The notes under the pieces were generated by a model that was not told where the DNA came from, made no database searches, and saw only the letters and a program-made list of their open reading frames with translations. 9,954 bases of DNA from Clostridiaceae bacterium (GTDB lineage Bacteria > Bacillota > Clostridia > Saccharofermentanales > UBA5734), in contig JAAYKS010000522.1 in the NCBI GenBank assembly GCA_012522285.1, positions 1 through 9,954 on the forward strand. The letters are read 5' to 3'. Of this stretch, positions 1 through 5,926 are shown piece after piece. Numbering within the stretch: the stretch's first letter is position 1; every line of letters starts with the position of its first letter. A program made the position numbers and the translations under genes.

Positions 1-867
1 ATGCACCATCTGAAGCATCAGACAAAATCCCAGCCGGAGCTTATTTTAAACCTGTTTCAGCACGGCCTGATCGAGAAGGGCGTCAACATTACAGACGGTG
101 GGGCGAATTATTACAACATGTGTGTTGACGGCAGCGGCATAGCCGTTGCTGCGGACAGCTTCGCGGCGTGTGCGCAGCGCGTTGACACCGAAAAAAAGCT
201 TACATACGGCGAGCTGACCCAGCATATGAAGGCCAACTACGAGGATCTTGACGGCGAGTATATCCGCCAGCTTATGCACCACAGCGAGCGGTACTGCGGC
301 GGAGAAAGTCTTGGAGACGCATGGGCCATCAGGATAAGCCGGCTGTACACGGAGCTGGTGCGCGACCTGAATAACCAGCATCCGGGCATTAACTTTATTC
401 CCGGGTTCTTCTCATGGTCCAACACAATCGGGCTTGGCAAGACGGTTTCGGCCACGCCAAACGGCAGAAAAAACGCTGAACCCATCAATCACGGCGCAAA
501 CCCCTGCGGCGGCTTTCGAAAAGACGGCGCCGTGACGGCCATGTGCAACACCATCGGGGCGATTCAGCCCGGCTACGGCAATTGCGCACCCGTTCAGCTT
601 GAGCTTGACCCCGGCATTGCCAATGACGATGAGGGCGTGGAAAAAATGGCGGCTATGATCCGAACGATCATGACAACGGGCAACACCCTTCTGAACATCA
701 ACATCATCGATGCAAAAAAGATCCTGGAGGCGCATAAGGATCCGTATAAATATCCGGACTTGGTGGTAAGGGTCACAGGCTTTACGGCGTTTTTTGCCAT
801 GCTATCACCGGAATTTCGTCAGCTGGTGGTGGATCGTGTCACCGCCGTCAATACTGATAAAGGATAG
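1..867 (+). CDS. Glycyl radical enzyme (pyruvate formate-lyase-like), C-terminal part, 5' end outside window
   Basis: This is the last 288 residues of a glycyl radical enzyme, a family that uses a backbone glycyl radical to make a cysteine thiyl radical and cleave C-C, C-O, C-N or C-S bonds without oxygen. Visible family blocks are GGANYYN (fragment residues 33-39), a DSFAA segment (52-56), ATPNGR (151-156), and the C-terminal radical loop with R257-V-T-G260-F-T, where Gly260 is the expected radical site. Full-length members are about 750-850 residues, so roughly 500 residues are missing, including the catalytic Cys and Glu loops that define the reaction. The ATG at base 1 is therefore internal, not the real start. 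The ORF ends at TAG 865-867, 14 bases before the cupin gene. Base composition is clearly richer in G+C than the genes downstream. An activating radical SAM enzyme is needed but is not in the window. The family is certain; lyase versus dehydratase cannot be decided here. Confidence 0.93.
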   Translation: MHHLKHQTKSQPELILNLFQHGLIEKGVNITDGGANYYNMCVDGSGIAVAADSFAACAQRVDTEKKLTYGELTQHMKANYEDLDGEYIRQLMHHSERYCGGESLGDAWAIRISRLYTELVRDLNNQHPGINFIPGFFSWSNTIGLGKTVSATPNGRKNAEPINHGANPCGGFRKDGAVTAMCNTIGAIQPGYGNCAPVQLELDPGIANDDEGVEKMAAMIRTIMTTGNTLLNINIIDAKKILEAHKDPYKYPDLVVRVTGFTAFFAMLSPEFRQLVVDRVTAVNTDKG

Positions 868-881
868 GGGAGGAAATAAGA

Positions 882-1658
882 ATGCGCGTTGTGATGGAAA
901 AAATTGATGTAACGAAAAATAAAAACCAGTCTGTGGAACTGTGCAAGGGTGAAATCAGCGGAGCAAGACCGATTCACCACATCGTTGAAAAAGGCTGTGA
1001 ACGGATTTTCGAAGCTGACTGCGGCTACTATCATGTGCTGATCCTGATAGACGGCGAAGCAGAATTTTCGACGGATGGTAAAAGCGACACGTTTGACGGC
1101 AGGACCTCGTTTGTTCCGGCGCCTGACAAACGGCTTACAGTGAAAGCGAATACCGGTGTGCAGCTTCTTGAGGTTCAGTGGGATCTTGCCGCTGGTGATG
1201 AGGACGATATCAGGCAATACAAGACAGAATTCCCGGTCGTTGTGCCTTACCAGAAGTCCATACAATATATTGATCCCAACAAAAGTAAAAAATCGATCAG
1301 CCGGATGATGATACCCCACGAGATTATCCCGAGATTTACAATGGGATCGGTTGAGTCTTATGGCTATGACCTGGTTAGACCCCATGCGCATCCAATGCTG
1401 GACCAATTCTTCTTCAGCTTTCCCGAAAATGATATGGAGGTCATTATCGACGACGAAAAAATCAACATGAAAGGCAATATGATCATGCATATTCCCCTGG
1501 GTTCAAATCATGGCGTTGAGGTAACGGGGGACAGGCACATGCATTATATGTGGATTGATTTTATGCCCAATAAGGAAGAAGGCTTGAAAAGGCTTAACTT
1601 TAGTCATAGACCTACAGGCACGGTCAGAAATTTTGAAAACGAAGACAAAACAAGGTAA
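882..1658 (+). CDS. Bicupin-fold protein of the catabolic cluster
   Basis: A 258-residue cytoplasmic protein that appears to contain two cupin barrels. The N-terminal half (about 35-120) is a beta-rich cupin-like segment without an obvious metal-binding set. The C-terminal half has a clear cupin signature: H168-x-H170 followed by D174/Q175 (motif 1), then G198 and the IPLG-SNH block ending in H210 (motif 2). These His residues would bind a divalent metal. Such cupins are often sugar isomerases, epimerases or small-molecule sensors; no DNA-binding domain follows, so an enzyme or accessory role is more likely than a regulator. The start ATG at 882 follows a strong GGGGAGG site (867-873) with normal spacing; an in-frame ATG at 894 is a weaker alternative. 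It sits 14 bases after the glycyl radical enzyme and is surely co-transcribed with it. The reaction and substrate are not recognisable. Confidence 0.8.
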   Translation: MRVVMEKIDVTKNKNQSVELCKGEISGARPIHHIVEKGCERIFEADCGYYHVLILIDGEAEFSTDGKSDTFDGRTSFVPAPDKRLTVKANTGVQLLEVQWDLAAGDEDDIRQYKTEFPVVVPYQKSIQYIDPNKSKKSISRMMIPHEIIPRFTMGSVESYGYDLVRPHAHPMLDQFFFSFPENDMEVIIDDEKINMKGNMIMHIPLGSNHGVEVTGDRHMHYMWIDFMPNKEEGLKRLNFSHRPTGTVRNFENEDKTR

Positions 1659-1939
1659 TGGGATGAATTTGGCAGAGCCAACAAAATGATATACCATCGG
1701 GCTTGGCGAACCGATCCTGGCGGGAAGCAACTGATTGAAAATAGCTTTACAGGCATAAAAAGCAGGATGTCAAGCGGGATTTTTATCCTGTCAAGCCAAA
1801 GCAAAATACGCGGAAGATGGTTTCGCCAGGGAAACCGGTTCTTACTATCGGCGAGATGTGACGGGGGTGAGATCAAAAACCGCGGTCACGAGCGATTCAT
1901 CTTGTCGTGTTACCAGGGGATCCTAAGGAAGGAAATTGT
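1659..1939 (+). other. 281-base intra-operon spacer with possible hairpins
   Basis: This gap is far longer than the other gaps in the cluster. I do not recognise a protein in any frame. The plus frame in phase with the cupin gene stays open from the cupin stop to 1943, but its product is Arg/Ser-rich and unlike known families. Short inverted repeats are present: CAGGAT (1763-1768) with ATCCTG (1785-1790), GGTTTC (1819-1824) with GAAACC (1831-1836), and GTGAC (1858-1862) with GTCAC (1885-1889). It could be a processed or regulatory RNA segment or the scar of a lost gene. No T-run follows any hairpin, so no standard terminator is seen. Confidence 0.4.
1925..1932 (+). promoter_or_regulatory. Ribosome binding site that fixes the epimerase start
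   Basis: AAGGAAGG lies 7 bases before the ATG at 1940. The alternative in-frame ATG at 1907 would add 11 residues rich in Gly/Pro/Lys that do not fit the first beta strand of the TIM barrel, so 1940 is preferred. Confidence 0.7.
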
Positions 1940-2737
1940 ATGAGGTACGGATTTTGCAAGGAGTTTTCAACGGGATTGAAAACGGAAGTGGATTATAACC
2001 TGGTTAAAATGATTAAGGAGGCAGGCTTTGATTATATTGAAATGAGGCTTATGCTTGTCGCGGCTTTGTCGGATGAAGCGTTCGAGAAGCTGGTCAGAAC
2101 GCTGCAAGTGTATGCATTGCCCTGTGATGTTTGCTGTGCGCTGTTTCCCAAGACCGTGCGCGTTACGGGTATGGAGGCTGATGATAAGAACATCAAGGCT
2201 TACCTTGAAGCAGCATTTAGCAGGGCCAATATTCTTGGTGCCAAAAAAGTTGTGTTCGGAAGCGCTCCGGCAAGAGCGTTGGATAAAAATACAACAGAAG
2301 AGCAGGGGTATAAACAGCTGACGGACATGATCCATGCGATCATGCTTCCTCTGTGTGAGAAATATGACGTGACGGTTGTGATCGAGCCATTGCGCCGTGA
2401 TGCGTGCAATTTTATCAATACGCTGACAGATGGCATGAAGCTTGTTAGAATGGTGAACGCCAAGCGGATTGGTCTTCTGGCTGACAGCCTGCATATGCTG
2501 ACCAATGAGGAAAACGCGAATCAGATTTTAGATTATCAAGACAGCCTAAAGCATGTTCATATTGCCGATGCAAGACGGGGTTTGCCGGAAGATGGGTACA
2601 GCGAGCCTGTACAGGATATCATCCGGAATCTAAAGAAAATCAACTATAACAACACGATTTCATTTGAGTCGAAAAACGGCAGAGGAATCGAGAGTATGAT
2701 AAAAGCATTGAACCTGTTGAAGAAACAATTTAACTAA
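1940..2737 (+). CDS. Sugar (phosphate) isomerase/epimerase, xylose isomerase-like TIM barrel
   Basis: A 265-residue TIM-barrel protein of the AP-endonuclease-2/xylose-isomerase-like superfamily, which interconverts keto-sugars or cyclitol ketones by metal-assisted proton transfer. Visible metal-site residues are E149 (VVIEP), D182 with H185 (LLADSLHM), H205/H207 (HVHIAD) and E243 (SFESK). Their spacing closely matches the Glu-Asp-His-Glu set of the D-tagatose/D-psicose 3-epimerases (E152, D185, H211, E246 in the Pseudomonas enzyme), and the ADSLHM and HVHIADARR segments fit that group. This supports an intact active site. There is no signal peptide, so it is cytoplasmic. It is separated by 14 bases from the following dehydrogenase, and pairing of these two families is typical of inositol-like, hexulose and 3-keto-glycoside pathways. 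The fold and metal site are clear; 3-epimerase, isomerase and keto-glycoside lyase activities all remain possible. Confidence 0.88.
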   Translation: MRYGFCKEFSTGLKTEVDYNLVKMIKEAGFDYIEMRLMLVAALSDEAFEKLVRTLQVYALPCDVCCALFPKTVRVTGMEADDKNIKAYLEAAFSRANILGAKKVVFGSAPARALDKNTTEEQGYKQLTDMIHAIMLPLCEKYDVTVVIEPLRRDACNFINTLTDGMKLVRMVNAKRIGLLADSLHMLTNEENANQILDYQDSLKHVHIADARRGLPEDGYSEPVQDIIRNLKKINYNNTISFESKNGRGIESMIKALNLLKKQFN

Positions 2738-2751
2738 AGGAGAAAGTCACC

Positions 2752-3762
2752 ATGGCATTTAAAACAGCAGTTGTAGGATGTGGAAGAACCGCAAATGATT
2801 TGCACGCGCCCGTATTAGAGAAGCATCCAGCGTTTGACGTTGTCGCAATATGTGACATTAAGCTTGAGGCACTGGAAAAATATTCCAAGAGGTTTCCGAA
2901 CGCAGAACAATATTCTGATTATAAGGATATGCTTGCCTCTGATGCGTTTGATTTTGCTATCATCCTGACATACAGCCATACCCATACAGAAATTGCGCTT
3001 GATTTTATCAAGGCAGGCAAAAATGTCCTGATAACAAAGCCGTGGGCCATTACGACAGATGAAGCAGATGCGCTGATTTCTGCATCGAAGAAAAACAATG
3101 TTATCGTCATGCCGTTCATTCCGTGCCATAACGGTGCAGATGTTGAAAAAATTAAAGAAGTGATAGCAAGCGGGAAAATAGGCAAGGTTTTCAGAGTGTA
3201 CAGAGCACAGATGACTTTTGGCAATAGAAGTGACTGGCAAACCCTGAAAGCCTATGCGGGCGGGTATTTGAACAACTGGGGGCCGCATATTGTGGACCAG
3301 GTTCTGCATTTGGCGGGGGAACCTGTTAAAACGGTGTACGCTCACAAAAGGCAAATTATCAATCCCGGTGATGCGGATGATATGTTTTGTTCAACCTTAA
3401 CGACAGAAAGCGGCGTCATTTTGCAGATTGATCATAATATTATTACCGATTATCTCCCCAACTGGGTCGTGCAAGGCGATCAGGGCACGATTTATGTGAA
3501 GGGGAATAAAATGGAAATTCATGAGGTTTCCTACCCGGAATCAGATGATCCGAATGTTTACAGAAGCATGACAAAGGTAGATAAGACAAACATGATCCTG
3601 GAGGGCAAAGTTTTCGGTGATCACGAGGCAATTTACACCATGATCGCCAACACATTAAAGGGCAATGACTATATCGTAACCCTGGATTATGCAAGGCATC
3701 TGACGGAAGTTATGCAATCCATTCATGCTTCGGCAGATGAAGGCAGAGTCGTAACGTTGTAA
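2752..3762 (+). CDS. Gfo/Idh/MocA family NAD(P)-dependent oxidoreductase (first copy)
   Basis: A 336-residue cytoplasmic dehydrogenase. The N-terminal Rossmann domain (1-120) begins with G9-C-G11-x-x-A14 for dinucleotide binding. Strand 5 ends in T95-K96-P97, which keeps the catalytic lysine of the family's EKP motif while Glu is replaced by Thr. The substrate domain (about 125-336) carries the GGYLNNWGPHIVDQ segment (170-183). H179 and D182 match the family pattern, but the position four residues before H179, Asp in myo-inositol dehydrogenase, is N175. The enzyme probably oxidises or reduces a secondary hydroxyl of a sugar, cyclitol or glycoside. ATG 2752 is preceded by AGGAG (2738-2742) that begins one base after the upstream stop, suggesting translational coupling to the epimerase. 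The substrate is not readable from the sequence. Confidence 0.92.
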   Translation: MAFKTAVVGCGRTANDLHAPVLEKHPAFDVVAICDIKLEALEKYSKRFPNAEQYSDYKDMLASDAFDFAIILTYSHTHTEIALDFIKAGKNVLITKPWAITTDEADALISASKKNNVIVMPFIPCHNGADVEKIKEVIASGKIGKVFRVYRAQMTFGNRSDWQTLKAYAGGYLNNWGPHIVDQVLHLAGEPVKTVYAHKRQIINPGDADDMFCSTLTTESGVILQIDHNIITDYLPNWVVQGDQGTIYVKGNKMEIHEVSYPESDDPNVYRSMTKVDKTNMILEGKVFGDHEAIYTMIANTLKGNDYIVTLDYARHLTEVMQSIHASADEGRVVTL

Positions 3763-3788
3763 AACGTGATATTGATGGGGCAAAAGAT

Positions 3789-4664
3789 GTGTTATTACGA
3801 GAGATTGATCCGTTTGTCAGAATCGCGAATGTTTTCACGCTGGATTTCAGTGCGAAAAATGATATTTTCAACATCCTAAAAACGCCTGACTGCCGGTTGT
3901 TCTATATCCTTTCGGGCGCTGGAGAACTTGTTGCCGCAGACATCGTTTACGAGCTTTCGGCTGGATGTGTGGTGCTTTTTCAATCGGGAACAGAATACTC
4001 CTGGCAGCCTAGTGATAAGGGCATCAAATATATAGCGGTTAATTTTGATTATACCCATCATTTCGATAGGATAAAAAAATCTTTTCACCCCAAACATTCC
4101 GCTGCTTTTGATGAGCGTTCAATTCTGGAGAAAATCGATTTTCAAGATGCCGCCTGTCTTAACAAACCCATGTTTTTTAGAAATGTCAGCAAACTGGAGA
4201 GCCAATTCAGATTGCTGACAACTGAGTTTTACATCGGCCATGATTATTGTGATGAGTTATTGTCATCGGTATTGAAAACGCTGATTATCAGCCTGGTCCG
4301 GGAAAATACAGACATCAAGGTAAAAAATAAAAACAAGGAACTGGAACTGACAAAAAAAACAGTAGAATTTATTCAGAGTAATTATGACAAAAATATTAGC
4401 AATGAAATGATTGCGAACCACTTCAATTTTCATCCGGCTTATTTAAACCGCATTTTCAAACGATATATTGGCGTGCCGATGCATGTTTTTTTGAGGCATT
4501 ATCGCTTGAATGTTGCGATGGATATGTTACGAATCAGCGATATGGGCGTTGCACAAATTGCGTCAAGAGTTGGATTTGCTGATGTCCCGCATTTTTCGGT
4601 AAGTTTTAAAAAATACACGGGTATTAATCCGTCAAGATTCAGGGAGGACAGGTCAAATGGATAA
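3789..4664 (+). CDS. AraC-family transcriptional regulator, likely local regulator of the cluster
   Basis: A 291-residue AraC/XylS-type regulator. Residues 1-160 form a cupin-like sensing domain (the segment around 35-90 with the IYILSGAGEL-like strand turns is typical of the AraC arm/cupin fold), and 185-288 form the two-helix-turn-helix DNA-binding domain. Helix-turn-helix one is about 203-224 (NEMIANHFNFHPAYLNRIFK) and two is about 254-275, followed by the usual G-I-N-P-S-R-F-R ending (278-285). The start is GTG at 3789 with GGGG at 3777-3780; a nearby ATG at 3787 is in another frame and soon stops. The gene lies 26 bases after the first dehydrogenase and overlaps the second by 8 bases, so it is made as part of the operon. 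This is consistent with activation of the operon by a pathway sugar; the inducer is unknown. Confidence 0.92.
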   Translation: MLLREIDPFVRIANVFTLDFSAKNDIFNILKTPDCRLFYILSGAGELVAADIVYELSAGCVVLFQSGTEYSWQPSDKGIKYIAVNFDYTHHFDRIKKSFHPKHSAAFDERSILEKIDFQDAACLNKPMFFRNVSKLESQFRLLTTEFYIGHDYCDELLSSVLKTLIISLVRENTDIKVKNKNKELELTKKTVEFIQSNYDKNISNEMIANHFNFHPAYLNRIFKRYIGVPMHVFLRHYRLNVAMDMLRISDMGVAQIASRVGFADVPHFSVSFKKYTGINPSRFREDRSNG

Positions 4665-5874
4665 CAGGATGACTGTTGCCTTTGTTGGTTGTGGTAATTT
4701 CGCGAAAGGGTTTGTTCCACTGTTTAAGGCGCATCCTTTTGTAAAAAAGGTATATGTTTGTGATTTGGTAGCTGAAACGGCACAAAAATATGCAAAGGCA
4801 TTTCATGTTGAAATCATAGATACCTATGAACAGGTTCTGGCGAACCCAAACATAACATGTGTCGCTAATTTTACGCAAAGGCATATTCATGCGGATATTG
4901 TAATACGTGCCTTAAAAGCGGGAAAGCATGTCTATTCGGCGGTCCCAATGGCCTCTGCGGTGGAGGAGTGCCAGGAAATTGTCAGGCTGGTTAAAGAAAC
5001 CGGATTGACTTACCTGATGGGTGAAACCTGCTATTACTACCCGTGTGCCATGTTTTGCCGTGAAACGTACGCAGCAGGCAAATTCGGCGATTTTACCTAC
5101 GGCGCGTCACAGTACTACCATCATATTGATTCAATCAGCTATGGCAAAAGACCCAATGAAGGCGGCATGCCTCCGTTGCTGTATCCCACACATTCTACCG
5201 GTATGATTTTGTCAGCGGTCCATTCATATGCCAGGAAAGTTGTTTGCTTTGGCTATAAGGACAGGACAAAAGACGGCCGGTTTGAAACAGGCAAAAACCA
5301 ATGGGACAATGAGTTTTCAAATCAATATGTCTTGATGGAGCTTGCAAATGGAGGGACAGCCAGGGTTACCGAAGCGAGGACCTTTGGCTGGTATAAACCG
5401 AGTTCATACATTTCAGCTCTCTACGGAACCCAAGGCGGATACGAGTTTAGCAATGCCCAGCATATCCTGGTACAAAGCGCATGGGAAAACGACAAGGAAA
5501 AAGTAAAGCTATCTGACGTCAGCGATTATGTTAATACCGATGGGATGGTAGAAAACAAACATGATGCAGACTTTAAAGAAAAGGTCGCCAATGGTGAATG
5601 GCAATGGAACAATGTGGCGGCAGTCCAACAGAAGGAAATGCAAAGATTGCCGCAGGCGTTTGAAACGGAGCCGAATGGACATATGGCAACGCACAAATTA
5701 CTTGTTGATGATTTTTGCAGGGCTGTTTTCAAAAAGGAAATGCCGGTTCTCAATGCATGGACTGCAGCAAGGTATACCATACCCGGACTTGTAGCCATTG
5801 AATCAGCAAAACAAGGCGGTATTCCGCTGGATGTACCGGATTGCGGTGACCCGCCGCGAATCCAGCGCGTGTGA
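4657..5874 (+). CDS. Divergent Gfo/Idh/MocA protein lacking the catalytic lysine, GH109-like features
   Basis: A 405-residue protein with an N-terminal Rossmann domain (G11-C-G13-N-F-A16) and a long substrate domain. Where most family members have E-K-P, this protein has A95-V96-P97, so the proton-relay lysine is absent. Further on it has a Tyr-rich patch (Y126-Y128), the block Y176-P-T-H179-S-T-G, and an ending SAKQGGIPLDVPDCG (383-397). AVP/EVP plus YPTH and this type of C-terminus recall GH109, in which bound NAD drives redox-neutral cleavage of glycosides, with the Tyr and His acting in catalysis. That comparison is from memory of the family, not a search. It may be a glycosidase, an elimination/hydration catalyst or a dehydrogenase with different chemistry. 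ATG 4657 overlaps the regulator's stop by 8 bases and follows AGGGAGG (4641-4647), so translation is coupled. Confidence 0.85.
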   Translation: MDNRMTVAFVGCGNFAKGFVPLFKAHPFVKKVYVCDLVAETAQKYAKAFHVEIIDTYEQVLANPNITCVANFTQRHIHADIVIRALKAGKHVYSAVPMASAVEECQEIVRLVKETGLTYLMGETCYYYPCAMFCRETYAAGKFGDFTYGASQYYHHIDSISYGKRPNEGGMPPLLYPTHSTGMILSAVHSYARKVVCFGYKDRTKDGRFETGKNQWDNEFSNQYVLMELANGGTARVTEARTFGWYKPSSYISALYGTQGGYEFSNAQHILVQSAWENDKEKVKLSDVSDYVNTDGMVENKHDADFKEKVANGEWQWNNVAAVQQKEMQRLPQAFETEPNGHMATHKLLVDDFCRAVFKKEMPVLNAWTAARYTIPGLVAIESAKQGGIPLDVPDCGDPPRIQRV

Positions 5875-5926
5875 AAAAGCACAGCCGGTTCGCAAAAAGC
5901 AAAAACAATAACTGGAGGCCTTTGAC

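Noticed and set aside
1..867. Complete short glycyl radical protein (GrcA/YfiD-like spare part)
   Set aside because: GrcA is about 125 residues and covers only the radical domain; here the conserved GGA-Y-N and ATPNGR blocks of the barrel are present, so it is a cut full-length enzyme.
819..1490. 223-residue minus ORF opposite the cupin gene
   Set aside because: Shadow of the real gene: no ribosome binding site, and the product, rich in Phe, His and Arg, resembles no family.
1858..1889. Possible T-box or other known riboswitch in the spacer (GGGGGTG ... ACCGCGG)
   Set aside because: The T-box block needs GGGTGGNACCGCG as one unit; here it is interrupted, and no specifier stem or terminator follows.
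1686..1943. 85-residue plus ORF between cupin and epimerase genes
   Set aside because: No ribosome binding site, Arg/Ser-rich product without recognisable fold, and it simply continues the cupin frame past its stop and overlaps the epimerase start.
1967..2494. 175-residue minus ORF opposite the epimerase gene
   Set aside because: Antisense shadow; the plus frame has the intact metal-binding residues and a ribosome binding site.
2815..3354. 179-residue minus ORF opposite the first dehydrogenase
   Set aside because: Antisense shadow; plus frame shows a full Rossmann motif and substrate domain.
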